A DNA stretch of 64,000 nucleotides from contig NZ_JAAFGZ010000010.1 in NCBI RefSeq assembly GCF_010365105.1, forward strand, positions 62,001 through 126,000. Reading direction: 5' to 3'. Below the pieces are notes generated by a model, which saw only the letters and a list, made by a program, of their open reading frames with translations, did no database searches and was not told the DNA's origin. Shown one piece after another: positions 29,404 to 38,093 of the stretch; within the stretch, counting starts at the first letter, position 1; every line of letters begins with the position of its first letter. This DNA comes from Polaromonas sp. (GTDB taxonomy: Bacteria > Pseudomonadota > Gammaproteobacteria > Burkholderiales > Burkholderiaceae_C). Position numbers and translations under genes: made by a program.

Positions 29404-30444
29404 ATGCGCGCTGATCTATTTCTTGTCGAACACGGCCATGCCACCACCCGTTCCCAGGCCCAGCGCCTGATCGCCTCTGGCGTCCACTGGCGGGTTGACG
29501 AAGCGGTGGCGTGGAAAAAAATTGCCAAGAACGGCGACGAGATTCCGGCTGCTGCCGAACTCCAGCTGCTCGACACCACCGAGGCGAAATACATCTCGCG
29601 CGGCGGCCTCAAGCTCGAAGGCGCACTGAAGGCGACCGGCCTGGACGTGACCGGCCTGCGCTGCCTCGACATCGGCCAGTCCACCGGTGGCTTCACCGAC
29701 TGCCTGCTGCAGCACGGCGCTGCGCAGGTTGTGGGCGTCGATGTTGGTCACGGCCAGTTGCACGACAGCCTGCGCAGCGACGAGCGCGTGGTCTGTATTG
29801 AGGGCGTGAATGCGCGTTCATTGACCGCCGACGAGCTGACCGAGCATTACCGCCGCGCCCTGCATGGCAGCAGCCTGGAGGACGACACGTTTGCCGATGT
29901 CGAGGAAGACGGCTACAGCGACCAGGACATGGACGGGTTCGATCCGGTGTTCGACTTCCTGACCGGCGACCTGTCCTTCATCTCGCTGACGCTGGTGCTG
30001 CCCGCCGTGGCGCGACTGCTCAAGGCCGACGGCCAGTTGTTGATGCTGGTCAAGCCGCAGTTCGAGCTGCAGCCCGGCCAGATCGGCAAGGGCGGCATCG
30101 TGCGCGACGCGGCGCATTTCGAGTTTGTGGAAAAGCGCCTGCGTGACGCCTGCTCCGCGCTGGGGCTGGAGGTCAAGGACTGGCTGGCGTCGCCGATTGC
30201 CGGCGGCGACGGCAACCGCGAATTCTTCATCCATGCCCAGAAGGGCCACGAAGTGCAGGGCGAAGACCAGCCACTGGCCGCCGCGCCGAAACGACAAGTC
30301 GCCAAGCGCGTGTCGCGCAGCGAAATGCGCGCCTCCCGCGAGCCGCATGAAGACTCCGAAGCGGCCGAGGCCGCGCATGCCGGCCAGCATGGTCCGGCCA
30401 AGCGGCGCGGCAAGAAAGCCGACGACAACGACTCCAGCGACTAG
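29404..30444 (+). CDS. tlyA: TlyA-family rRNA methyltransferase
   Basis: A 346-residue protein with an N-terminal S4 RNA-binding domain (MRADLFLVEHGHATTRSQAQRLIASG) and an FtsJ-like SAM methyltransferase domain (CLDIGQSTGGFTDCLLQ; catalytic-type residues KPQFE). TlyA 2'-O-methylates cytidines in 16S and 23S rRNA and was first named hemolysin A. There is a central acidic insert (about residues 158-180) and a Lys/Arg/Glu-rich tail past residue 285 that is not part of the usual domain. It sits between ahcY and metF, so as a SAM user it may share the methyl-cycle control. Confidence 0.9.
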   Translation: MRADLFLVEHGHATTRSQAQRLIASGVHWRVDEAVAWKKIAKNGDEIPAAAELQLLDTTEAKYISRGGLKLEGALKATGLDVTGLRCLDIGQSTGGFTDCLLQHGAAQVVGVDVGHGQLHDSLRSDERVVCIEGVNARSLTADELTEHYRRALHGSSLEDDTFADVEEDGYSDQDMDGFDPVFDFLTGDLSFISLTLVLPAVARLLKADGQLLMLVKPQFELQPGQIGKGGIVRDAAHFEFVEKRLRDACSALGLEVKDWLASPIAGGDGNREFFIHAQKGHEVQGEDQPLAAAPKRQVAKRVSRSEMRASREPHEDSEAAEAAHAGQHGPAKRRGKKADDNDSSD

Positions 30445-30454
30445 AAAGCCCGCG

Positions 30455-31285
30455 ATGAACATTCCGGTCAGTTTTGAATTTTTTCCGCCCAAGACGCCCG
30501 AAGGCGTCGACAAGCTGCGCCTGACGCGCCAGGCGCTGTACGCCTGCCAGCCCGAGTTCTGCTCGGTCACCTTTGGCGCCGGCGGCTCGACGCAGGAAGG
30601 CACCTTCAGCACCGTCAAGGCGATTCTGGACGAGGGCGTGGCCGCCGCCAGCCATTTTTCGTGCGTCGGCGCCACCCGGGCGACGGTGCGCGAACAGCTG
30701 GCTACCTTGCGCGCCATGGGCGTCAAGCGGTTGGTGGCCTTGCGCGGCGACCTGCCCAGTGGCTATGGCGCGGGCGGCGAGTTCCATTACGCCAGCGACC
30801 TGGTGGCCTTCATCCGGCGTGAGACCGGCGATGCCTTTCACCTTGAGGTGGCTGCCTACCCGGAAATCCATCCGCAAGCCAAATCCGCCGAGGCCGATTT
30901 GCAGGCTTTTGTGGCCAAGGTCAGGGCCGGCGCCGATTCCGCCATCACCCAGTATTTTTTCAACGCTGACGCCTATTTCCGCTTTGTCGATGACGTGCAG
31001 CGCCTGGGCGCTGAGGTGCCGGTGGTGCCGGGCATCATGCCGATCACCAGTTCGACCCAGCTGATGCGCTTTTCGGACGCCTGCGGCGCCGAGATTCCGC
31101 GCTGGATCCGCTTGCGGCTCCAGGGCTTTGGCGACGACACGGCATCGATCCGCAGCTTTGGCCTGGACGTGATGACCGGCTTGTGCGACCAGTTGCGCAC
31201 GGCGGGCGTGCCGGGCATTCATTTTTATACGATGAACCAGGCGGCCGCGACGTCCGAGATCATTCGCCGGTTGAAGCCGGCCTGA
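30455..31285 (+). CDS. metF: 5,10-methylenetetrahydrofolate reductase
   Basis: A 276-residue FAD-dependent TIM-barrel enzyme that makes 5-methyl-THF for methionine synthesis. The opening FEFFPPKTPEG, the CSVTFGAGGST and the LRGDLP motifs are typical, and the length is that of bacterial MetF. It starts 10 bases after the tlyA stop and its own stop overlaps the rlpA start by one base. With ahcY and its riboswitch it forms the SAH/methionine recycling unit known in Burkholderiales. Confidence 0.95.
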   Translation: MNIPVSFEFFPPKTPEGVDKLRLTRQALYACQPEFCSVTFGAGGSTQEGTFSTVKAILDEGVAAASHFSCVGATRATVREQLATLRAMGVKRLVALRGDLPSGYGAGGEFHYASDLVAFIRRETGDAFHLEVAAYPEIHPQAKSAEADLQAFVAKVRAGADSAITQYFFNADAYFRFVDDVQRLGAEVPVVPGIMPITSSTQLMRFSDACGAEIPRWIRLRLQGFGDDTASIRSFGLDVMTGLCDQLRTAGVPGIHFYTMNQAAATSEIIRRLKPA

Positions 31286-32001
31286 TGGCGGGAACGGTTT
31301 TCGCGTTGCCGGTTGCCGTGACGTGCTGGATCAAGCGCGGGCTGGCGGCAGGCCTTCTGGGCCTGCTGGCAGGCTGCACCACGCTCCCTGCACCGCCAGT
31401 GCCGGCTGATGCGGCTGATGCGGCGCTGGTTTTAACAGCTCCAGCGCCCGCGCAATCGGCGCCTGTTGCCAATGCTCCGCGACCGTCACGCCTGACGGAT
31501 TTCATTGCCAGGCGCCTGCGCAAGCCAGTCGAGCCCCCCGTGCCTGCAGTCGAGGCTGAAGCGCCAGTGACGCCAGACATGCCCCTGGATGAAAAATACC
31601 AGCTGACCGGCGAGGCGGCCCGCGAACTGGAGCGCGGCCATGCATCGTGGTACGGCGCGCAGTTCCACGGCCGCCGCACCGCCAGCGGCGAGAACTACGA
31701 CAAATACGCGCTGACGGCGGCGCACAAGACGCTGCCTTTCGGCACCATCGTCAGGGTGCGCAGCCTGGCGCTGGGCCGCGAAGTCGATGTGCGCATCAAC
31801 GACCGGGGACCGTTTTCCCCGGGACGGGTGATTGACGTGAGCCAGGCTGCCGCCGAGGCGCTGGGGCTGATGGGCGCTGGCGTCGCCGAGGTGTCGCTGA
31901 ACGTCGCCAAAAGACCCGGCGACATCGCACCTTCGCGCTCAGGCAAAAAAAGCGCGCCGCGTCGCACCGCACGCAAGCCTGCTGATCCCTACCGCCACTA
32001 G
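31285..32001 (+). CDS. rlpA: RlpA-type septal ring lytic transglycosylase, lipoprotein
   Basis: A 238-residue outer-membrane lipoprotein. The signal peptide ends in the lipobox LLAGC (Cys at about 30). A Pro/Ala-rich linker leads to a double-psi beta-barrel domain (about 118-205) with the RlpA signature GHASWYGAQFHGRRTASGE, the INDRGPF motif and the DVSQAAAEALGL end. Family members cleave glycan strands lacking stem peptides during cell separation. No C-terminal SPOR domain is present; the tail is short and basic. The start at 31285 overlaps the metF stop (TGATG), so it is the last gene of that operon. Confidence 0.9.
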   Translation: MAGTVFALPVAVTCWIKRGLAAGLLGLLAGCTTLPAPPVPADAADAALVLTAPAPAQSAPVANAPRPSRLTDFIARRLRKPVEPPVPAVEAEAPVTPDMPLDEKYQLTGEAARELERGHASWYGAQFHGRRTASGENYDKYALTAAHKTLPFGTIVRVRSLALGREVDVRINDRGPFSPGRVIDVSQAAAEALGLMGAGVAEVSLNVAKRPGDIAPSRSGKKSAPRRTARKPADPYRH

Positions 32002-32155
32002 TCTTTCTGCCGTTTCCAGCCGTCCGGCCATCCGGCCATCCGGCGGCCGCCATCTACTGCATGGATGGGCTTGGCGCAGCCGGTCTTGCCGGTTTATCCG
32101 TTTTCGTGCAGGGTCAAACAAAACCGCCAGCGCATCGATAGCGTCTTTACTAGAA

Positions 32156-32173
32156 TTTCAGTAATTCCTGAAA
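32156..32173. promoter_or_regulatory. Palindrome before the GbsR-type regulator, possible operator
   Basis: TTTCAG-TAATTC-CTGAAA, a perfect 6-6-6 inverted repeat 20 bases before the regulator start. A third TTCAG follows at about 32175. The position suits autoregulation by the winged-helix protein encoded next. The rest of the 191-base gap holds a short CCGGCCATCC tandem repeat near 32025-32045. Confidence 0.5.
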
Positions 32174-32192
32174 CTTCAGTAGATTGCGTACC

Positions 32193-32825
32193 ATGAACCT
32201 TGCTCCTTTGACCCAGCGTTTTGTCCTGCATTTCGGCGAGATGGGCAGCCGCTGGGGCATCAACCGCACCGTGGGGCAGATTTATGCCCTGCTGTATGTC
32301 TCGCCCCGGGCACTGAACGCCGACGACATTGGCGACGCGCTGGCGTTTTCGCGCTCCAACGTCAGCATGGGCCTGAAGGAACTCCAGTCGTGGAACCTGG
32401 TGCGGCTGCAGCACCTGCCCGGCGACCGGCGCGAATACTTCCAGGCACCAGAAGACGTCTGGGCGATCTTTCGCACGTTGGCCGAAGAGCGGCGCAAGCG
32501 CGAGATCGACCCGACGCTGTCGATGCTGCGCGACGCGCTGATGGAGCAGCCCAGCGGCGAGGACGACATTCATGCCCAGGCGCGCATGAAGCAGATGCAC
32601 GACCTGATCGAGCTGATGACCGGCTGGCTGGCCGATGTGCAAAAGATGGACTCCACCACGCTGGTCAGCCTGATGAAGATGGGCGCCAAGGTGCAAAAAC
32701 TGCTCGAAGCCAAGGACCGGGTGGCCAGCACCGTAAAAGCCGGCTTCAAGGGCCGTGCCTTGCCAATTTCAGCGCCTGCGCCCAAGCCGGCCATCACGTC
32801 TTCTTCTGACAAAAACGAAAGCTGA
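32193..32825 (+). CDS. GbsR/MarR-type transcriptional regulator
   Basis: A 210-residue winged-helix protein of the GbsR group. The FGEMGSRWGINRTVGQIYALLYVSP opening and the helix-turn-helix stretch DDIGDALAFSRSNVSMGLKELQSW are clear; the C-terminal half is helical and probably dimerises. It ends two bases before the cytochrome bd operon and is cotranscribed with it, so it probably controls the oxidase. GbsR proteins elsewhere sense choline or osmolytes, but the signal here is unknown. ATG 32193 is chosen over 32184 because family resemblance begins there. Confidence 0.87.
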   Translation: MNLAPLTQRFVLHFGEMGSRWGINRTVGQIYALLYVSPRALNADDIGDALAFSRSNVSMGLKELQSWNLVRLQHLPGDRREYFQAPEDVWAIFRTLAEERRKREIDPTLSMLRDALMEQPSGEDDIHAQARMKQMHDLIELMTGWLADVQKMDSTTLVSLMKMGAKVQKLLEAKDRVASTVKAGFKGRALPISAPAPKPAITSSSDKNES

Positions 32826-32827
32826 CC

Positions 32828-34252
32828 ATGGACACACTTGACCCCGTTGTCCTGGCCCGGATCCAGTTCGCGGCCAACATGACTTTTCACATCCTGTTTC
32901 CGACGATCAGCATCTCGCTGGCGTGGGTGCTGCTGTTTTTCAAGCTGCGCTTTGTCAGGACCGGCCAGCAGCACTGGATGGACGCCTACCAGTTCTGGGT
33001 GAAGATTTTTGCGCTGACCTTTGCGCTCGGTGTGGTCAGCGGCATCACCATGAGTTTCCAGTTCGGCACCAACTGGCCGGGTTTCATGGAAACCGTCGGC
33101 AATGTGGCCGGCCCGCTGCTGGCCTATGAAGTGATGACAGCGTTCTTCCTGGAAGCCACCATGCTGGGCGTGATGCTGTTTGGCCGGGCGCGTGTCAGTG
33201 AACGCACGCACACCATCGCCACATTGCTGGTGGCCGGTGGCACGACGCTGTCGGCCTTCTGGATCCTGGCGCTCAATTCATGGATGCACACACCGGCCGG
33301 CTTTGAAATGGTCAATGGCCAGGCGCATGTGACCAGCTGGTTTGAAGTGATCTTCAACCCGTCGTTTCCCTACCGCTTCACCCACATGATGCTGGCGTCG
33401 GGCCTCACGGTGGCTTTTCTGGTGGCCGGCATTTCAGCCTACCGCTGGCTGCGCCAGGACCGCATGGCCGATGTGATCGCCAGCCTGAAGACCGGTATCT
33501 ACCTGGCCGCCTTCCTGATTCCGCTGCAGATCGTCGCCGGTGACTTCCACGGCGTGAACACGCTGGAGCACCAGCCGGCCAAACTGGCCGCGATGGAAGG
33601 CATCTGGGAAACCCAGAAAGGCGTTCCCGCTGTGCTGTTTGCGCTGCCGGACGAGGAAACCCGGACCAACCGCTATGAAATTGCCATTCCCAAGCTCGCG
33701 TCGCTTTACCTGACCCACAGCCTGGATGGCGAGGTCAAGGGGCTGAATGAATTCGAGGGCAAGCATCCACCTGTAGCGCCGGTGTTCTGGGCTTTTCGCA
33801 TCATGGTCGGCATGGGCCTGCTGATGCTGGCAGTCAGCTGGAGCAGCGTATTCCAACTGGCCCCGTGGAAGAAAGACCCGGCGCGCACGCTCAAAACCTG
33901 GCAGGCGAGGGCGCTGGTGGCCATGACGTTTGCCGGCTGGGTGGCCTTGATTGCCGGCTGGTACACCACTGAAATCGGCCGCCAGCCGTGGCTGGTGTCG
34001 GGTGTGCTGACCGCCGCTGACGCGGCCTCGAAGGTGGTGGCGCCCAAGATCGCGTTGACGCTTTTCCTGTACCTGGCCTTGTATGCGGGTCTCATCGTGG
34101 CCTATGTCTCGGTGGTGTTCTACCTGGCGCGCCACCGCACGCATGCCGACAAGCCCTTCGAGGCCGGCATGGAAGACACGCTCAATCCGGTGAACTACCC
34201 GAACCCCGGCGCCGCCCGCAAAGTCAAACCCGCAGGAGTCGCCCATGCTTGA
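32828..34252 (+). CDS. cydA: Cytochrome bd-type quinol oxidase subunit I (CIO type)
   Basis: A 474-residue inner-membrane subunit with about nine helices that holds the heme groups and the quinol site of the bd oxidase, which reduces oxygen to water without pumping protons. The N-terminal RIQFAANMTFHILFP with the heme-ligand histidine, the FWILALNSWMHTPAGF motif and the GWYTTEIGRQPW motif are present. The short quinol loop and length point to the cyanide-insensitive (CioA) branch. The stop overlaps cydB by eight bases. Confidence 0.95.
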   Translation: MDTLDPVVLARIQFAANMTFHILFPTISISLAWVLLFFKLRFVRTGQQHWMDAYQFWVKIFALTFALGVVSGITMSFQFGTNWPGFMETVGNVAGPLLAYEVMTAFFLEATMLGVMLFGRARVSERTHTIATLLVAGGTTLSAFWILALNSWMHTPAGFEMVNGQAHVTSWFEVIFNPSFPYRFTHMMLASGLTVAFLVAGISAYRWLRQDRMADVIASLKTGIYLAAFLIPLQIVAGDFHGVNTLEHQPAKLAAMEGIWETQKGVPAVLFALPDEETRTNRYEIAIPKLASLYLTHSLDGEVKGLNEFEGKHPPVAPVFWAFRIMVGMGLLMLAVSWSSVFQLAPWKKDPARTLKTWQARALVAMTFAGWVALIAGWYTTEIGRQPWLVSGVLTAADAASKVVAPKIALTLFLYLALYAGLIVAYVSVVFYLARHRTHADKPFEAGMEDTLNPVNYPNPGAARKVKPAGVAHA

Positions 34253-35276
34253 CCTCGCTCCCGACCTGACGCAGGCCGCCGGCTGGATGCCGATGGTGTT
34301 TTTGGTGGTGATGGGCCTGGCGATGCTGGCCTACGTGGTGCTCGACGGCTACGACCTGGGCGTCGGCGTGCTGATGAACCGCGCCAGCGAAGACGACAAG
34401 GACAGCATGATTGCCAGCATCGGTCCTTTCTGGGACGCCAACGAGACCTGGCTGGTGCTGGGTGTGGGTATCTTGCTGACGGTGTTTCCGATGGCACACG
34501 GGGTGATCCTGGGCTCGCTCTACCTGCCGGTGGCGATGATGCTGATCGGCCTGATGCTGCGCGGCGTGGCCTTCGACTTCCGCGTCAAGGCGCGCGCTGC
34601 GCTCAAGCCGCTCTGGAACCGCATTTTTTTTGCCGGCTCGGTGCTGGCCAGCTGGAGCCAGGGCTACATGCTCGGCTCGCTGATCACCGGTTTTGACGAC
34701 GGCGGCTGGGTCATCGCCTTCAACGCAGTAATTGGCGCGGCGCTGGTGTCTGCCTATTGCCTGCTGGGCGCCGGCTGGCTGATCATCAAGTCCGAGGGCG
34801 AACTGCAATTGCAGGCGGTGCGCTGGGCGCGGGCCAGCCTGTTCTTCACCATGGCCGGCATTGCCGCGATTTCAGTCGCCACGCCGCTGGTCAGCCAGAA
34901 CATCTTTGACAAATGGTTTGTCTTTCCCAACATCGTGCTGTTGTTGCCGATTCCTGTGGCCACGGCCGTGCTGTTCTGGGTGATCCACCGCAGCCTGCAG
35001 CGCCTGCCCACGCGGCTGGCGCAGGGCAATGAATACGGCGCCTGGGTGCCCTTCGGCGCAACCATCGGGGTGTTTGTGCTGGCGTTCTATGGCCTGGCCT
35101 ACAGCCTGTTCCCCTGGCTGGTGATTGACCGGATCACCATCTGGCAAGCCGCCATTTCACCGGAATCGATGGGCATCATTTTGGTCGGCGCAGCGGTCGT
35201 GCTGCCGATGATCATCGGCTACACGGTATTTGCCTACCGGGTGTTCTGGGGCAAGAGCACAGCTCTGAAGTATTAA
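34245..35276 (+). CDS. cydB: Cytochrome bd-type quinol oxidase subunit II
   Basis: A 343-residue partner subunit with about eight helices. YVVLDGYDLGVGVL near the start and GPFWDANETWLV are family signatures. ATG 34245 overlaps the cydA end. I saw no cydX-type small gene after it; instead a GC-rich dispersed repeat begins four bases past the stop. No standard terminator is visible. Confidence 0.95.
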   Translation: MLDLAPDLTQAAGWMPMVFLVVMGLAMLAYVVLDGYDLGVGVLMNRASEDDKDSMIASIGPFWDANETWLVLGVGILLTVFPMAHGVILGSLYLPVAMMLIGLMLRGVAFDFRVKARAALKPLWNRIFFAGSVLASWSQGYMLGSLITGFDDGGWVIAFNAVIGAALVSAYCLLGAGWLIIKSEGELQLQAVRWARASLFFTMAGIAAISVATPLVSQNIFDKWFVFPNIVLLLPIPVATAVLFWVIHRSLQRLPTRLAQGNEYGAWVPFGATIGVFVLAFYGLAYSLFPWLVIDRITIWQAAISPESMGIILVGAAVVLPMIIGYTVFAYRVFWGKSTALKY

Positions 35277-35279
35277 TTA

Positions 35280-35383
35280 GGCCCCCACGGTCGCCCACTG
35301 CGTGTGGCTCCCTGCCCCCCGAGGGGGCCGCTGCGCCTACGGCCCGGCAAAGCCGGTTCCGTGGCCCCGGCTGGGTGGGAGCG
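35280..35383 (+). repeat. GC-rich dispersed repeat directly after cydB
   Basis: About 104 bases (GCCCCCACGG...GGTGGGAGCG) with internal stems such as GCCCCCCGAGGGGGC and CCCGGCAAAGCCGG. The same element occurs inverted at 60377-60480, also a few bases after a stop codon and in the same orientation relative to that gene. It could stop transcription or protect mRNA ends. Confidence 0.85.
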
Positions 35384-35418
35384 ATAGCTCCCTTTTTCCG
35401 AGAGCTTTTAACTTCCGG

Positions 35419-36435
35419 TCAGCCGCCGTGTTCGAGTGTGAATCCTGCGTTACGGTCCTGCCCTAGCAATGCGACCATTTGCGGCAGGGCGGCGTTCAGG
35501 TCAGCCTTCAGCGTGTGCGGCGGGTTGATGATGAACATGCCGCTGGCGGGCAGGCCGGGGCGAACCACCTCGCCTTCGGTGTCAGTCGTCAGCTTGCTGG
35601 ACTTGACCGTCAGCGTGGCATGCAGCCAGCTGCGGTGCGCCTTGACGGCCAGGGTTTTCAGCTTGCGCGGCAGGTCGTGGGCTTCGGGACGCGGAATGAT
35701 CGGGTACCAGACCACGTAGGTGCCGGTGGCAAAGCGCTTGACGGCGTCGGCCATGCAGGCGGCCACGCGCGCATAGTCGCTCTTCATTTCATAGCTCGGG
35801 TCGCACAGCACCATGGCGCGCCGGGCTGGCGGCGGCAAGAAGGTTTTCAGCGCCTCGAAACCGTCTTCGCGGGCCACCACGACCTGGCGGCCGACGCCGA
35901 GTTGTTCGATGTTGCCGGAAAGCGACTTGAAATCGGTTGGGTGCAGTTCGAACAATTTGAGCTTGTCACGCCCGCTCAGGAATTTTTGTTCGATGAAGGG
36001 CGAACCCGGATAAATCTTCAGATGCGCCGCGTCGCCGGTCTGGGCGAAATGCGGGTTCAGGCTGCGCAGCAGTTCCAGGTAGTCCAGCAAGGCCGGCGCC
36101 CAGTCGTAGCTGCCGGCCGCAGGCGTGGCTGCATCGGCTGCAGCCGGCGCGGCCTTGGCATCAGGCGCTACTTTTTTGATAGCTGCGCCGGCACGTCCTG
36201 CTTGCGCTGGAGCGGCTTTTGAGGCCGAAATCAGCTTGAAGATGCCTTCGCTGGCTTCGCCGCTGGTCTCGGTGTAGTCACCGTCGAGGCGGTACAGTCC
36301 GGCGCCGGCGTGGGTGTCGATCACGGTCAGTGCCGTGTCTTTCTGGGTCAGGTACTTCATCAACGCAACAAGGCAAGTGTGCTTGAGAACGTCGGCATGG
36401 TTGCCTGCATGGAAGGCGTGGCGGTAGGAAAACAT
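35419..36435 (-). CDS. rlmJ: 23S rRNA (adenine-2030-N6)-methyltransferase RlmJ
   Basis: A 338-residue SAM-dependent enzyme that methylates A2030 of 23S rRNA. The start MFSYRHAFHAGNHADVLKH and the AGAGLY SAM-binding stretch match the family. The catalytic motif reads DPSYEMKSDY, with Ser where the family usually has Pro (DPPY). It is longer than the E. coli enzyme (280 residues) because of an Ala/Pro/Lys-rich insert at about residues 71-109. Much of that insert is coded by a palindromic repeat at 36165-36226. Function should be kept because the insert lies in a surface loop, but this is inference. Confidence 0.9.
   Translation of the reverse strand: MFSYRHAFHAGNHADVLKHTCLVALMKYLTQKDTALTVIDTHAGAGLYRLDGDYTETSGEASEGIFKLISASKAAPAQAGRAGAAIKKVAPDAKAAPAAADAATPAAGSYDWAPALLDYLELLRSLNPHFAQTGDAAHLKIYPGSPFIEQKFLSGRDKLKLFELHPTDFKSLSGNIEQLGVGRQVVVAREDGFEALKTFLPPPARRAMVLCDPSYEMKSDYARVAACMADAVKRFATGTYVVWYPIIPRPEAHDLPRKLKTLAVKAHRSWLHATLTVKSSKLTTDTEGEVVRPGLPASGMFIINPPHTLKADLNAALPQMVALLGQDRNAGFTLEHGG
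36165..36226 (+). repeat. Comamonad palindromic repeat inside rlmJ
   Basis: CGCTACTTTTTTGATAGCTG and a GC-rich tail like that of the copy at 25587, read in frame by the minus-strand gene as part of its Ala/Lys-rich insert. Confidence 0.6.
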
Positions 36436-36475
36436 CCCTCTATCGTACCTTCTTGCACGCGAAGGCCCCCAAGAA

Positions 36476-36505
36476 TTGACGCCAACGCCTGATTCTTCAT
36501 ATAAT
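36476..36505 (+). promoter_or_regulatory. Promoter of the rplM-rpsI operon
   Basis: TTGACG (36476-36481) and TATAAT (36500-36505) with 18-base spacing form a strong sigma-70 promoter. Transcription from it gives a leader of about 130 bases before rplM. Its GAGGTTCTCATCAGAGGAACG segment is only weakly self-complementary, and I cannot assign a known ribosomal leader. Confidence 0.85.
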
Positions 36506-36642
36506 CGAGGGCTCTGCAGCGCACATGTGGTTCCGCGACAGAGTTGCCTTCAGGGGCAAATGACCACCTAAGAGGTTCTCATCAGAGGAACGCCGACCGT
36601 GGAAAAGAACCCGACAAACCCCTTTTTTCGAAAAGAAAACTC

Positions 36643-37084
36643 ATGAAAACCTTCAGCGCCAAACCCGCTGATGTGACGCACGAGTGGTTTGTGATTGACG
36701 CGACCGACAAGGTCCTCGGACGAGTAGCCAGCGAAGTTGCTCTCCGTTTGCGCGGCAAACACAAGGCCATTCACGCCTCACATCGACACCGGTGATTTCA
36801 TCATCATCATCAACGCAGCCCAGCTGCGCGTGACCGGTGCCAAGTCAACCGACAAGATTTACTACCGCCATTCCGGTTATCCAGGCGGCATCACTGCCAC
36901 CAATTTCCGTGACATGCAAACCAAGTTCCCGGGCCGCGCCCTGGAAAAAGCCGTCAAGGGCATGCTGCCCAAGGGCCCGCTCGGTTACGCCATGATCAAG
37001 AAACTCAAGGTGTACGGCGGTGCAGAGCATCCGCATACCGCCCAACAGCCTAAAGTGCTGGAAATCGCAGGAGTCGCCAAATGA
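36643..37084 (+). pseudogene. rplM: Ribosomal protein L13 gene with a frameshift
   Basis: L13 is an early-assembly 50S protein. The frame from ATG 36643 reads correctly through LRGKHKA (to about 36768), then runs into nonsense and stops at 36795. The correct continuation ([10 protein letters not shown] ... VLEIAGVAK) lies in the +1 frame from 36770 to 37084. Compared with the family one residue between KHKA and FTPH is reduced to a single base (A36769), as if two bases, perhaps two Ts of a T run, were lost. Everything else is well conserved. Since L13 is normally essential and rpsI follows intact (ATGA overlap), a sequencing or assembly error is the most likely cause. Confidence 0.85.
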
Positions 37085-37473
37085 TCGGTGAATGGAACAA
37101 CGGCACCGGCCGTCGCAAATCCAGCGTTGCCCGCGTGTTTCTGAAAAAAGGCACTGGCAAGATCACGGTCAACGACAAGGACATCCAGGTGTTCTTCGGT
37201 CGCCAGACCTCCATCATGATCTGCCGCCAGCCCCTGTTCCTGACGAACCACGTCGAGACGTTTGACATCATGATCAACGTCCACGGCGGCGGCGAGTCCG
37301 GCCAGGCCGGCGCAGTGCGCCACGGCATCACCCGCGCCCTGATCGACTATGACGCAACGCTCAAGCCCGCGTTGAGCCAGGCCGGTTTCGTGACCCGCGA
37401 TGCCCGTGAAGTCGAACGTAAAAAGGTCGGTTTCCGCTCAGCCCGCCGTCGCAAGCAGTTCAGCAAGCGTTAA
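37081..37473 (+). CDS. rpsI: Ribosomal protein S9
   Basis: A 130-residue 30S subunit protein. The [15 protein letters not shown] opening, the [15 protein letters not shown] motif and the C-terminal RRRKQFSKR tail, which reaches the P-site tRNA, are all present. It overlaps the rplM stop by four bases, the standard rplM-rpsI operon, and is followed by a terminator. Confidence 0.97.
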   Translation: MIGEWNNGTGRRKSSVARVFLKKGTGKITVNDKDIQVFFGRQTSIMICRQPLFLTNHVETFDIMINVHGGGESGQAGAVRHGITRALIDYDATLKPALSQAGFVTRDAREVERKKVGFRSARRRKQFSKR

Positions 37474-37497
37474 TTCCGCTTTCCCTGCTTCGCAAAA

Positions 37498-37527
37498 AAG
37501 CCGCCTGGTTCGCCTGGCGGCTTTTTT
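37498..37527 (+). terminator. Terminator of the rplM-rpsI operon
   Basis: Stem AGCCGCC with GGCGGCT, loop containing TGGTTCGCCT, and a run of six Ts. It lies 25 bases after rpsI. Confidence 0.88.
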
Positions 37528-37625
37528 CATGGGCAGTCCCTTTGGGCGCTAAGACGCGCGGGCGGTATGGTTGATTGATTTACTGTACTATTTAGCCCAT
37601 TGCCCAATGATTAACGGAGTTCCCC

Positions 37626-37991
37626 ATGAGCGCAGTTGCCGAAAATATCCAGACTGAAATGCCTTCCCCCTTTGTGTTTACCGACAGCGCGGCCTCCAAG
37701 GTGGCCGAACTGATTGCCGAGGAAGGAAACCCCGACCTGAAGCTGCGTGTGTTCGTGCAGGGCGGCGGCTGTTCGGGCTTCCAGTACGGTTTCACCTTTG
37801 ATGAAATCACCAATGAAGACGACACCACCATGACCAAGAACGGCGTGTCGCTACTGATCGATGCCATGAGCTACCAGTACCTGGTAGGCGCGGAAATCGA
37901 CTACAAGGACGACCTGGAAGGCGCGCAGTTCGTGATCAAGAACCCGAACGCCAGCAGCTCGTGCGGTTGCGGTTCGAGCTTCTCGGTCTGA
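37626..37991 (+). CDS. erpA: Iron-sulfur cluster insertion protein ErpA
   Basis: A 121-residue A-type carrier that delivers iron-sulfur clusters to target proteins. The three cluster cysteines are visible: [10 protein letters not shown] in the middle and SSCGCGSSF at the C-terminus. The length is normal. It has its own short promoter region (37528-37625) and a terminator behind it. Confidence 0.96.
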   Translation: MSAVAENIQTEMPSPFVFTDSAASKVAELIAEEGNPDLKLRVFVQGGGCSGFQYGFTFDEITNEDDTTMTKNGVSLLIDAMSYQYLVGAEIDYKDDLEGAQFVIKNPNASSSCGCGSSFSV

Positions 37992-38027
37992 ACGCACGAT
38001 ATAAAGGCGTTTAACGCCGTCTTTGCG

Positions 38028-38055
38028 AAAAAGCTACCTTCAGGGTGGCTTTTTC
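38028..38055 (+). terminator. Terminator between erpA and anmK
   Basis: AAAAAGCTACC pairs with GGTGGCTTTTT around a TTCAG loop. The A run on one side and the T run on the other make it suitable for both converging genes. Confidence 0.82.
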
Positions 38056-38093
38056 AATTCCGGGGAAATTTCTCCTGGTGACCTGAAGCCGAT

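Noticed and set aside
32094..32160. Second SAH or SAM riboswitch before the GbsR gene
   Set aside because: Only a short dyad is present, without a riboswitch core.
36512..36642. Known L13 leader autoregulatory RNA
   Set aside because: The leader is about 130 bases, but I cannot match it to the described L13 leader structure by eye.
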